Both the position numbers and the translations under genes were made by a program. Below the pieces are notes generated by a model, which ran no database searches, was not told where the DNA came from, and saw nothing but the letters and a program-made list of their open reading frames with translations. Of a DNA stretch of 64,000 bases, positions 1 through 7,957 are shown piece by piece; position 1 is the stretch's first letter, and every line of letters starts with the position of its first letter. The stretch comes from Amorphoplanes friuliensis DSM 7358 (GTDB lineage: Bacteria > Actinomycetota > Actinomycetes > Mycobacteriales > Micromonosporaceae): contig NC_022657.1 in NCBI RefSeq assembly GCF_000494755.1, positions 8,586,001 through 8,650,000 of the forward strand, given 5' to 3'.

Positions 1-1388
1 CTCGAGTTGACGACGAGGGCGCCCTCGGGCAGTGCGACCCGGGTCAGGCCGCCGGGCAGCACCCAGATCTTGTCGCCGTCGTTGACCGCGAACGGCCGCA
101 GGTCGACGTGGCGCCCGCGCAGGCGGTTGCCGATCAGGGTCGGCACCATCGACAGCTTGACCTCACGCTGGGCGATCCAGCCCCGCGGGTCGGCGACCAT
201 CTTCTCGGTCACGGCGGCCAGCTCGGCCTCGGTGGCCTGCGAACCGATCACGATGCCTGCGCCACCGGCGCCGTCGACGGGCTTGAGCACCAGCTCGCGG
301 ACGCGGGGCAGCACGTCCTCCAGCACACCGGGCTCGTCCAGCCTGTACGTGTCGACGTTCGGCAGCAGCGGCTCCTCGTCGAGGTAGTACCGGATGAGGT
401 CCGGCACGTACGTGTAGAGGAGCTTGTCGTCGGCGACACCGTTGCCGACCGCGTTGGCGATGGTGACACGCCCGGCGCGGGCGGCGTTGAGCAGACCGGC
501 CACGCCGATGACCGAGTCGGCCCGGAAGTGGACCGGGTCGAGGAAGTCGTCGTCGATGCGCCGGTAGATGACGTCGACCCGCTGCTCACCGGCGGTGGTC
601 CGCATGGCGACGTCGTTGCCGACGCAGACCAGGTCGCGGCCCTCGACCAGCTCGACGCCCATCTCGCGGGCGATCAGCGCGTGCTCGAAGTACGCCGAGT
701 TGTAGACGCCGGGACTGAGCACCACGACCGTGGGGTTGCTGACGCCCACCGGCGCGGCCGCCCGGAGCGCTCGCAGCAGCATCCCGGGGTACGACTCGAC
801 GGGCAGGATCCTGGAGGCGGCGAAGACCTCGGGGAGCACCTGGGCCATGGCCCGGCGGTTCTCCATCACGTAACTGACACCGGACGGGATCCGCACGTTG
901 TCCTCGAGCACCCGGAAGGTGCCCTGCTCGTCACGGATCAGGTCGACACCGGCGACGTGGATGCGGACACCGTTGGGCGGGTTGATGCCGGCCGCCGCCC
1001 GCAGGAAGTGGGCGCTGGTGGCGATGATCCGCCGCGGGACGACCCCGTCCGCCAGCACCTGGCCGGCGCCGTACACGTCCGCGAGGAAGGCTTCGAGGGC
1101 CCGGATGCGCTGGGCCACGCCCAGCTCGACCTTGCGCCACTCGGCCGCGGCGATGATCCGCGGCACGATGTCCAGCGGGAAGGGCCGCTCGACGCCCTTG
1201 AGCGCAAACGTGATGCCCTGGTCCAGGAAGGCCCGGGCCAGCACCTCGGCTCGAACGCCCAGCTCAGCGCTCGACAGCGGCTGCAGCGTGGCGTGCAGGG
1301 CCTCGTAGGTCTCACGGGGCATGCCGAGCTCGCTGAACATCTCGTCCCAGCCGGGGCCGAGGCGGTACTCCTCGAAAAGATCCGCCAT
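1..1388 (-). CDS. Circularly permuted ATP-grasp protein (DUF404/DUF407, COG2308), 3' end cut by window edge
   Basis: The ATG at 1388 opens a frame (MADLFEEYRLGPGWDEM) that stays open to base 1, so the C-terminus lies outside the window. The product matches the CP_ATPgrasp family, predicted ATP-dependent carboxylate-amine ligases. Family-typical stretches seen are LKGVERPFPLDIVPRII, LEDNVRIPSGVSYVMENR, VVVLSPGVYNSAYFEH, VYRRIDDDFLDP (as VIYRR) and VLKPVDGAGGAGI, the last being the ATP-grasp nucleotide-binding part. The family is usually about 470-490 residues; 462 codons are present, so only a short tail is missing. In other actinomycetes this gene is followed by an alpha-E (DUF403) gene and a transglutaminase-like gene, which would lie left of the window. 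The real substrate of the family is not settled. A weak GGG-rich ribosome site lies just upstream. Confidence 0.9.
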   Translation of the reverse strand, partial: MADLFEEYRLGPGWDEMFSELGMPRETYEALHATLQPLSSAELGVRAEVLARAFLDQGITFALKGVERPFPLDIVPRIIAAAEWRKVELGVAQRIRALEAFLADVYGAGQVLADGVVPRRIIATSAHFLRAAAGINPPNGVRIHVAGVDLIRDEQGTFRVLEDNVRIPSGVSYVMENRRAMAQVLPEVFAASRILPVESYPGMLLRALRAAAPVGVSNPTVVVLSPGVYNSAYFEHALIAREMGVELVEGRDLVCVGNDVAMRTTAGEQRVDVIYRRIDDDFLDPVHFRADSVIGVAGLLNAARAGRVTIANAVGNGVADDKLLYTYVPDLIRYYLDEEPLLPNVDTYRLDEPGVLEDVLPRVRELVLKPVDGAGGAGIVIGSQATEAELAAVTEKMVADPRGWIAQREVKLSMVPTLIGNRLRGRHVDLRPFAVNDGDKIWVLPGGLTRVALPEGALVVNS

Positions 1389-1806
1389 GGCCTGACCCTA
1401 CGGGCGACTCGTTGCGCGCGGGTAACAGTGGACACAGCCGGGACACGGCCGGCATGAGGCGGGCCGCCGGTACGGGACCTACCGACGGCCCTGGCGCAAC
1501 ACATCCGCACGGGTGGCCGGACGGGCGCCGCTCGCCCGAGACACCGAGAACGGGGGACCCGGCGTATCGGGACTGCCCCCACGGTACGCGTGCGCGGCCC
1601 CCATCAGAAGCACCCGATCCACGTCTGTACCCACAGAGATTGGCAGAAATGCGACGCGCCTTCGACCACGACCGCAACGTGCAGCACGTACCGTGTCGGG
1701 CATCACCGTGAGCTGGGCCTGATCAAGGCGCATTCTGTACTCAGCTCATTCTCAGGGGCGCGCACGGACAATGCCGTGTGCCCTGGAGCCGCGAGGTGGC
1801 CGACCG
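1389..1806. other. Divergent intergenic region with a 12-bp hairpin
   Basis: This 418-base stretch separates the ATP-grasp gene (minus strand) from the DedA gene (plus strand) and must hold both promoters. I see no convincing gene in it. Bases 1461-1472 and 1480-1491 form a hairpin (GGGCCGCCGGTA against TACCGACGGCCC, one mismatch, 7-base loop) that would sit in the 5' leader of the ATP-grasp transcript if transcription starts to its right. The part nearest the DedA gene is less GC-rich. No clear promoter hexamers could be assigned with confidence. Confidence 0.5.
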
Positions 1807-2523
1807 ATGACCGAATTGTTGACCGTGATGGCAACACCGGCTTGGGCGTACCTTGCTCTTTTCGGGTTCCTCGCCGTCGACGCGATGGTCCCCGTCGTGC
1901 CGATCCAGGCCATCATGATCACATCCGGCGCACTCACCGTCTACGGCAACCTGAACCTGCCGTTGGTCATCGCGGTCGGTGCGCTCGGGATGTTCGCCGG
2001 CGACTCCATCGCCTTTGTGCTCGGCCGGTCGTCCGGGCACGTGGGCGGTCACTGGCTCAGCGGCCGCCTGAGCGCCCTGCGGGGTCGCTTCGCGCCCAAG
2101 CACGACCACGGCGACAAGCCGGAGTCCAAGACCAAGCGGGCGGCCGAGCGGTTCACCCGCGGCCTGCGCCGCCCCGGCCCGCTGGTGCTGCTGCTCTGCC
2201 GCTTCGTGCCGGGCGGGCGGATGGCCGCGGGTTACCACGCCGGCCGCAGCGGTTACCCGATCAAGCTATTCGTGATCTACGACGGCGCCGCGGCGATCGG
2301 CTGGGCCACCTACGGCGGGCTGGTCGGGCACGTCGGCGGCACCGCGATCACGCAGTCGGCCTGGCGGTTGTTCGCCATCGCCGCGACCGCCGCGATCATC
2401 TTCGGCACCGCCGGCTGGATCCTGGCGCTCTTCGGCGGCCGCAAGGGCGCCAACGCCGGCGAAAAGGCGGACGAGAAGGCGGATGAGACGCCGGACGACC
2501 GCCCGGCGCGCATCCGCTACTAA
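1807..2523 (+). CDS. DedA family membrane protein
   Basis: A 238-residue integral membrane protein of the DedA/SNARE-associated (VTT) family, implicated in undecaprenyl-phosphate or phospholipid flipping and membrane homeostasis. Hydrophobic segments lie near residues 10-60 (WAYLALFGFLAVDAMVPVVP, then LVIAVGALGMFAGDSIAFVLG) and near 170-215. The diagnostic motif CRFVPGGRMAAG is near residue 135, with the conserved Phe-x-Pro-Gly-x-Arg. A charged loop (HDHGDKPESKTKR) precedes it and a Lys/Asp-rich tail follows the last membrane segment. I chose the ATG at 1807 over one 12 codons upstream because MTELL follows a GAGGTGG site at 1792-1800 and matches normal family length. It converges with the flavoprotein gene, 27 bases away. 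Confidence 0.9.
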   Translation: MTELLTVMATPAWAYLALFGFLAVDAMVPVVPIQAIMITSGALTVYGNLNLPLVIAVGALGMFAGDSIAFVLGRSSGHVGGHWLSGRLSALRGRFAPKHDHGDKPESKTKRAAERFTRGLRRPGPLVLLLCRFVPGGRMAAGYHAGRSGYPIKLFVIYDGAAAIGWATYGGLVGHVGGTAITQSAWRLFAIAATAAIIFGTAGWILALFGGRKGANAGEKADEKADETPDDRPARIRY

Positions 2524-2550
2524 AACCTCCGCTGGTAGACCGCCCCCGGC

Positions 2551-3951
2551 TTACTGCAGCTCGTGCAGCATGAGCTGCCGCGCGGCCTCGGCGATCGACC
2601 CGGACAGCGACGGGTAGATCGTGATCGTGTGGGCCAGCTGGTCCACGGTGAGGTTGTTCTCGATCGCCATCGTGATCGGCAGGATCAGCTCGCTCGCCTT
2701 GGGCGCCACGACCACACCGCCGACGATCTGACCGGTCGCCGGGCGGCAGAAGAGCTTGACGAAGCCGTCACGCAGGCCGGCCATCTTCGCCCGGGCGTTG
2801 CCGGTCAGCGGGAGCATGACTTGGCGGGCGGGCACCTTGCCGGCGTCCACGTCGTTCTGCGAGACGCCGACGGTGGCCAGCTCCGGGTCGGTGAAGACGT
2901 TCGCGGAGACCGTCCGCAGCCGCAGCGGCGCGACGGCCTCACCCATGGCGTGCCAGACCGCGATCCGGCCCTGCATGGCGGCGACGCTGGCCAGGGGCAG
3001 CACACCCGTGCAGTCACCGGCGGCGTAGATGCCCGGCACGTTGGTGCGCGACACCCGGTCGACGGTCACGTAACCGCCGTCGGCGACGTCGACGCCGTAC
3101 TCCCGCAGGCCCAGCTCCTCGGTGTTCGGCACCGCGCCGACGGCCATCAGCGCGTGGGAGCCCTCGACCGTACGCCCGTCGGAGAGGGTGACCAGGACGC
3201 CGTCGCCGGTGTTGACCACCGAGTCGGCGCGGGACTGGTTGAGGATCGTCATGCCGCGCTCACGGAAGACCCGCTCGATCGCCATGGCGGCGTCGGCGTC
3301 CTCGTGCGGCATGACCCGCTCACGGCTGGACACGAGCGTGACCTGCACACCCATGGCCAGGTAGGCGCTGGCGAACTCGGCACCGGTGACACCCGAGCCG
3401 ATCACGACCAGGTGTGTCGGGAGCTCGTCGAGGTCGTAGACCTGCCGCCAGTCGAGGATGCGCTCGCCGTCCGGGACGGCCGACGACAGCACGCGCGGGG
3501 TCGCACCGGTCGCGATCAGCACGGTCGCGGCGTCCACGGCGTACGGGTCACCGCCCGCGGGGGTGATGAGGACCTGGTGGGTGTGACCGAGGGTGTCCTC
3601 GCCGAGCTTGCCCCGGCCGGTGACGACGTCCACCCCGGCCTTGATCAGCTTGGCCTGGATGTCGCCCGACTGGGCCAGCGCGAGCTTCTTGACGCGGTCG
3701 TTGACCGCCTTGGCGTCGACCGTCACGCCCTCGAGACCGGCCGAGCGGATGCCGAACCGCTCGTTGTGCCGATAGCCCGTCACCACCTCCGAGCTGGCGA
3801 TGAACGTCTTCGACGGGACGCAGTCGGAGAGGACGCACGCGCCGCCGGCCCCGTCGGCCTCGACGAGGGTGACGTCCGCGTCGAGTTGTGCGGCGACCAG
3901 TGCCGCCTCGTACCCGCCCGGCCCACCGCCGATGATCACGATCCGGCTCAC
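2551..3951 (-). CDS. lpdA: NAD(P)H quinone reductase of the flavoprotein disulfide reductase family (LpdA type)
   Basis: A 466-residue FAD/NAD(P)-binding protein. The N-terminal FAD fold is GGGPGGYEAAL (residues 8-18), a second dinucleotide fold is VIGSGVTGAEFASAY, and the FAD-binding end is YAAGDCTG. Overall similarity is to mycobacterial LpdA (Rv3303c), which reduces quinones with NAD(P)H rather than lipoamide. The C-terminus reads ITIYPSLSGS where true lipoamide dehydrogenases have a His...His-Pro-Thr-x-Ser-Glu motif, so the catalytic His-Glu pair is absent. Unusually, both cysteines of a redox-type pair are present (C39 and C44 in GGACVLSDCVPSKT). The GTG start at 3951 has a perfect GGAGGT nine bases upstream (3961-3966), which settles the start against longer frames. 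Confidence 0.88.
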   Translation of the reverse strand: MSRIVIIGGGPGGYEAALVAAQLDADVTLVEADGAGGACVLSDCVPSKTFIASSEVVTGYRHNERFGIRSAGLEGVTVDAKAVNDRVKKLALAQSGDIQAKLIKAGVDVVTGRGKLGEDTLGHTHQVLITPAGGDPYAVDAATVLIATGATPRVLSSAVPDGERILDWRQVYDLDELPTHLVVIGSGVTGAEFASAYLAMGVQVTLVSSRERVMPHEDADAAMAIERVFRERGMTILNQSRADSVVNTGDGVLVTLSDGRTVEGSHALMAVGAVPNTEELGLREYGVDVADGGYVTVDRVSRTNVPGIYAAGDCTGVLPLASVAAMQGRIAVWHAMGEAVAPLRLRTVSANVFTDPELATVGVSQNDVDAGKVPARQVMLPLTGNARAKMAGLRDGFVKLFCRPATGQIVGGVVVAPKASELILPITMAIENNLTVDQLAHTITIYPSLSGSIAEAARQLMLHELQ

Positions 3952-4058
3952 GATACTCCGACCTCCATTGCGCAGTTCTGTCGCTTTCGTGCCTTCAATG
4001 TGCCGACACGCACACCTCGTATTCTCCACCACCGGCCGTCCGGGCTATCGTCATCGCC

Positions 4059-4520
4059 GTGGGTCACTACGCCGCGTACGGCTCAAACCTCGATCCGGCC
4101 CGGATGCGGGCCTACTGCCCGCACTCGCCCATGGTCGGCGTCGGGTGGGTGGAGGGCTGGCGCCTGACGTTCGCCGGCGAAGGCGACATGGGCTGGGAGG
4201 GCGCGGTCACGACGATCGTGGAGTCGCCCGGCGACCGGGTCTTCGTCTCGCTCTACGACGTCCACCCGTGGGACGCCGCGCAGCTCGACGAGGTCGAGGG
4301 CGTCACCGCCGGTGCGTACCAGAAGCTCACTGTGCGTGTCTCCACGCTCGAGGGTGAGTTCAGCGCCTGGGTCTACGTCTTCGACGGTTACGAGGGCGGC
4401 ATGCCGACGGCGTGGTATCTCTCCGAGATCGCCAACGCGGCCGAGAAGGCCGGCGCCCCGGACGACTACGTCGCCGACCTGCGTCAGCGCCCGACCCGGA
4501 CGTCCTCACCCGAGGTCTGA
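4059..4520 (+). CDS. Gamma-glutamylcyclotransferase-like protein
   Basis: A 153-residue protein of the GGCT/AIG2-like fold. The family signature YGSNL is at residues 7-11 and the sequence LDEVEGVTAGAYQKLTV in the middle carries the acidic residues and Tyr expected around the active site. Related enzymes release 5-oxoproline from gamma-glutamyl compounds; the substrate here is unknown. The start is a GTG at 4059. Its 3' end overlaps the convergent acetyltransferase gene by 37 bases (4484-4520), so both stop codons lie inside the neighbour's coding sequence. Confidence 0.82.
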   Translation: MGHYAAYGSNLDPARMRAYCPHSPMVGVGWVEGWRLTFAGEGDMGWEGAVTTIVESPGDRVFVSLYDVHPWDAAQLDEVEGVTAGAYQKLTVRVSTLEGEFSAWVYVFDGYEGGMPTAWYLSEIANAAEKAGAPDDYVADLRQRPTRTSSPEV

Positions 4521-5470
4521 ACGGTCCGCTGATAGATGTTCGCCTCGTACAGCGGGCGCATCCCCACCGCGCGGTAGAGCCGCGCGGCCTGCGTCGGGTT
4601 GGCCAGATCAACACCGAGCCCGGCCGTCGCGCGTCCCTTGGCCGCATAAACGGCAAAGGCCCTCCGCAGCAGGGCCGCACCCACACCCCTCTTCCGGTAC
4701 CCCCGGAGCACCGCGAGCGCCCGCACCCACGCGTCGTTGCCGTCGATGCCGGTGTCGGACGACTGCAGCACCCCGGCCCACGCGCCGTCGACCTCGCCGA
4801 CGAACCACTCGTCCCAGGCGATGCTCGACTCAGCGGCGATCTGGGACCGCCAGGTCTCGTAATCCGTCGACTGGTGGTCGCTGTCCCGGAACGCCTCCTC
4901 GATCGTGGCGTGGAAGCGGCGCAGCTCGTCCTCGTCGTCGTGCCGCAGCGGCCGGACCGTGACCCCCGCCGGCGGCTCAGGCGCGGTGTGCGGTGTGTCC
5001 GCCAGCGTGATCGTCATGCGGGCGTGCTGCTTGAGGAAGCCGAACCCGGCCCCGGTCAGCGTGGCGATCCACTCCTTCTCCCCCGGCACCGCCCCCGCCC
5101 GCACCGTGTACGGGTCGTGGCCGAACTCGCGCCCGCGTCCCACCACCCGGTCCAGCAGCAGGGCCAGCAGCGGCCGCAGGGACGGTTCACCGCGCTGCGG
5201 CCAGGCGTACACCTCGACGAACTCGCGGTCACGGCCGGTGGTGTTGCCGGGGTACGCCCAGCCGACGATCCCACCCGCGGTGTCCAGCGCGACCCAGCAG
5301 TCACGCGACATGTCGGTGTTCGGGGCGGTCAGCGACTCGCGCACCTCGTCGAGGGTGAAGTCGGGCTCACCGACGGCTGCCGTGTCGCTCGCGTGCACCA
5401 GACGCAGCAGCTCGGGCACGTCGTCCAGGGTCGGCCGGCGGGTGCGCCAGCCCTCGGGGAGTTCGGTCAC
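4484..5470 (-). CDS. Tandem GNAT family N-acetyltransferase
   Basis: A 328-residue protein with two GNAT-like halves, the arrangement seen in mycothiol synthase-like proteins. The C-terminal half has a clear acetyl-CoA-binding motif, RGYRKRGVGAALLRRAF near residue 258, followed by GVDLANPTQAARLYRAVGM, the usual Asn and Tyr region. The N-terminal half is divergent, with the start VTELPEGWRTRRPTLDDVPELLRL. The acyl acceptor cannot be told from the sequence. I prefer the GTG at 5470, because the 12 residues upstream do not look like family sequence. It is convergent with the cyclotransferase gene and lies 43 bases after the SCO6745-type gene on the same strand. Confidence 0.8.
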   Translation of the reverse strand: MTELPEGWRTRRPTLDDVPELLRLVHASDTAAVGEPDFTLDEVRESLTAPNTDMSRDCWVALDTAGGIVGWAYPGNTTGRDREFVEVYAWPQRGEPSLRPLLALLLDRVVGRGREFGHDPYTVRAGAVPGEKEWIATLTGAGFGFLKQHARMTITLADTPHTAPEPPAGVTVRPLRHDDEDELRRFHATIEEAFRDSDHQSTDYETWRSQIAAESSIAWDEWFVGEVDGAWAGVLQSSDTGIDGNDAWVRALAVLRGYRKRGVGAALLRRAFAVYAAKGRATAGLGVDLANPTQAARLYRAVGMRPLYEANIYQRTVQTSGEDVRVGR

Positions 5471-5513
5471 CCCGGCATCTGAGCACGGGCGGCGCGCCCG
5501 GGCCAAGCGTGTT

Positions 5514-6251
5514 TCAGCGGGACAGGCGGTGGGACAGCGACTCGAGGAGACCGCAGAGCTCGACGCGCTCGGCCCGGTCGAGCTGGGCGTACGCCTGACC
5601 GGTGAGGGAGTCGGCGACCGACTCGGCCCACATCAGCCGGCGCACTATCGGCCCCGGTGACGGGTAGGGCGGCTGCCAGCCGAAGGCCACCGCGTCGGTC
5701 TCGCCGTCGGGGCCCGCCATGATCGCCTGCAGCGGTGTGAGCCCGCTGGCCCGGACGGCGACGACGTGCACGCCCAGCCGGTGCTCGTGCAGCAGGTGCA
5801 GCATGACCGCGGCCTGCGCGCCGGGTGACGTCTCCGGCACCGGCATCGCCCGCCAGGCCGCGAACAGCGGCAGACCGGCCGCGTCGACGGCGGACACCAC
5901 CCGCTTGGACAGCTCCAGGAGCCGGCTCAGCCGGGGGAAACCACCCAGCTCGTCCACACCCCACCGGCACAGCTCGTGCAGGTGCCAGGTGGCCACCTCG
6001 ACCGGCGGGGTGGTCTTGGCCGCGGCCTCCCAGCCGTCGGTGACGGCATCGGGCGCGATGAAGCCGATCGCCGCGGCGACCGTCTCGGGGCGGACGTCAC
6101 CGAGAGCACCCGCCCGCGCCGACACGTGGTAGGCCCAGCCGGACAGCCCCATCAGCCGGGCACGGCGCAGCGTCTGCGGGGACTCGGCGAACGCTCCGAC
6201 GAGCTTGGCGAGTCCCGGCTTGGCTCTGGCGGCTGCCTGTTCGGGGGTCAC
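5514..6251 (-). CDS. SCO6745 (SalK-like helix-turn-helix) family protein
   Basis: A 245-residue actinobacterial protein whose sequence (RRARLMGLSGWAYHVSARAGALGDVRPETVAAAIGFIAPDAV at the N-terminal part, then LPLFAAWRAMPVP and LHLLHEHRLGVHVVAVRASGLTPLQAI) matches the SCO6745/SalK family. The family is described as carrying a winged-helix-like fold, but no DNA target or reaction is established. The C-terminal third (FGWQPPYPSPGPIVRRLMWAESVAD) is also typical. The start is a GTG at 6251. It follows the coiled-coil protein gene by 42 bases and is probably the third gene of a three-gene transcript beginning with the MBL-fold gene. Confidence 0.75.
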   Translation of the reverse strand: MTPEQAAARAKPGLAKLVGAFAESPQTLRRARLMGLSGWAYHVSARAGALGDVRPETVAAAIGFIAPDAVTDGWEAAAKTTPPVEVATWHLHELCRWGVDELGGFPRLSRLLELSKRVVSAVDAAGLPLFAAWRAMPVPETSPGAQAAVMLHLLHEHRLGVHVVAVRASGLTPLQAIMAGPDGETDAVAFGWQPPYPSPGPIVRRLMWAESVADSLTGQAYAQLDRAERVELCGLLESLSHRLSR

Positions 6252-6293
6252 GTATGGAGATTCTGCTCCTGCCGGACGGTTCAGGAAAACCGG

Positions 6294-7211
6294 CTAATGA
6301 TCCGGTTCATCGGCATCGATGTCTTCGATCGCCGCCTCGACGTCGCCGACCTGACGCCGGGCGGCCGAGGCGTCACGTTCCGCGGAGCGTCGCGCCAGCT
6401 TGCGCCGGGAGACCTCCGCCTGCGCCACGATCCGCTGCCGCTCGAGTTCGGCGAGCTGTTCCTCGATCTCGTCCACAGCGTGTGCTGCGTCACGTTCGGC
6501 TTCCTCGGCCCGTTCGAGGCGGGCGCGGGCCCTGGTGTCGGCCGCCCGGGCGGCGGTCAGCTCCCGCTTGAGCTCACGGCGTTTCTCGGCGCGTTCCTGG
6601 CGTGCTTTTTCGGCGGCCCGGGCCTTACGCCCGTCCAGAGCGGACGGACGCTCCTCCTCTTTCTCCTCGTCGGCTTCCTCGTCCGGGGTGTCCTCGGCGG
6701 TCACCAGGCGTAGCCGCGGCCGGGGCACCTCACCGAAGCCGGCGTAACTCACGGCCTTGACGAGACGTCCACTGCGGACCTGCTCGGCGATCTCCGGCTC
6801 GGCCAGTGCCGCCGTCAGCGTCGCCTCCACCTCGGCCATCGGCAGCTTGACCGACCGCAGCCCGGGATCGTCCTCGACGGCCAGCTTCTGCGCGGCGTTG
6901 ACCAGCGCGGACACCACCTGGCGGCGCTGCGTCGAGAGCTCCCGCAACTGATCACCGTGCAGGCCCCGCTGGGCCGAACGCAACGCTGTGGAGAGCTCGA
7001 CCAGCTCGTCGATCAGCTCGGGGCGGCGCAGCGCGAGCAGGTTGACCAGCCAGGCGGCCACCGTGGGCTTGCGCAGCGCGGCCAGCCGCTTGGCCGTGTC
7101 CTTGTCCCCGGCCTTCTTCGCCTCGGCCACGACGGCGGCGCGACCCGCGACAAAACCGTCCGGCGGCGCCTCGTAGAGGGCCCGGATCAGCTCCTCGGTG
7201 CTCTCCGGCAC
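6294..7211 (-). CDS. Conserved actinobacterial protein with a long charged coiled coil, function unknown
   Basis: A 305-residue protein with two parts. Residues 1-175 are mostly helical and contain ALRKPTVAAWLVNLLALRRPELID and GDQLRELSTQRRQVVSALVNAA, a pattern shared by unnamed actinobacterial proteins. An acidic linker (EDTPDEEADEEKEEERP) follows. Residues from about 190 to 290 are almost all Ala, Arg, Glu and Lys in heptad-like order and should form a coiled coil. There is no signal peptide or membrane segment, so it is probably cytoplasmic. The GTG start lies one base past the stop of the MBL-fold gene, so translation is very likely coupled. I do not recognise a function. Confidence 0.75.
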   Translation of the reverse strand: MPESTEELIRALYEAPPDGFVAGRAAVVAEAKKAGDKDTAKRLAALRKPTVAAWLVNLLALRRPELIDELVELSTALRSAQRGLHGDQLRELSTQRRQVVSALVNAAQKLAVEDDPGLRSVKLPMAEVEATLTAALAEPEIAEQVRSGRLVKAVSYAGFGEVPRPRLRLVTAEDTPDEEADEEKEEERPSALDGRKARAAEKARQERAEKRRELKRELTAARAADTRARARLERAEEAERDAAHAVDEIEEQLAELERQRIVAQAEVSRRKLARRSAERDASAARRQVGDVEAAIEDIDADEPDH

Positions 7212-7212
7212 G

Positions 7213-7848
7213 TCAGTCGATCGTCGTGCCGGGTGCGACGTGCGCGTACTTCGTGCCGCCGAGACGTTCCAGGTGCCCGTCCGAGACCTGGGCGCCGGTC
7301 TCCGTGAGCAGGTGGTCGTGCAGCGCGAAGGCCCGCTCCGGCCGGACCGCCCGGACGAAGTCGATCGCCTCGCTCAGCTTCATCCAGGGCGCGTTCAGCG
7401 GCACGAAGAGCGTCTCGACGTGCTCGTCGGGCACCGTGAACGAGTCACCCGGCGTGTAGACCGAGCCGGTCCCGTCCGAGATCAGGAACCCCAGGTTGGC
7501 GATCTGCGGGATGTCCGCATGGATGATCGCGTGCTCCCCGCCGTACGCCCGTACGGCAAAACCCGCCGCGGTGAAGCTGGTGCCGGGCTCGACCGCCGTG
7601 ACCACGTCGCTGAACGCCGTCAGCTTGGGCAGCACGTCCGGGTGGGCGTAGACCCGCAGGCCGGGATGCCGGGCGAGCGCGTCGGCCAGCCCGTCCACGT
7701 CCAGGTGATCGAAGTGCTCGTGCGTGATCAGGACGGCGTCCGCACCCGTCAGGGCGGACCTTTCGCTGAACGCGCCCGGGTCGACGACCAGGACGGCGCC
7801 GTCGCCTTCGAGACGCAGACAGGAATGCGTGAACTTCGTGACGCGCAC
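7213..7848 (-). CDS. MBL-fold metallohydrolase
   Basis: A 211-residue metallo-beta-lactamase-fold protein of the small UlaG/L-ascorbate lactonase-like kind. The metal-binding motif THEHFDHLD gives H43, H45, D47 and H48. Further expected features are YGGEHAIIHADIP near residue 100, the metal ligand region YTPGDSF, and the C-terminal His in FALHDHLL. The substrate is unknown. The GTG start at 7848 is preceded by a GGAGGGG ribosome site. It is the first gene of a three-gene set with the coiled-coil and SCO6745-type genes. It runs divergently from the DUF4349 lipoprotein gene, with about 110 bases between starts. Confidence 0.85.
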   Translation of the reverse strand: MRVTKFTHSCLRLEGDGAVLVVDPGAFSERSALTGADAVLITHEHFDHLDVDGLADALARHPGLRVYAHPDVLPKLTAFSDVVTAVEPGTSFTAAGFAVRAYGGEHAIIHADIPQIANLGFLISDGTGSVYTPGDSFTVPDEHVETLFVPLNAPWMKLSEAIDFVRAVRPERAFALHDHLLTETGAQVSDGHLERLGGTKYAHVAPGTTID

Positions 7849-7957
7849 GGGACCCCTCCGGTGCTGAATCGTGACCGCTCACCTCGCAGTCTGCCGGAAC
7901 CGGGGCACGAGCGCCGCACGTCCCAGGGGGCAGACCTCAACGGGGATCGGAGGATTC

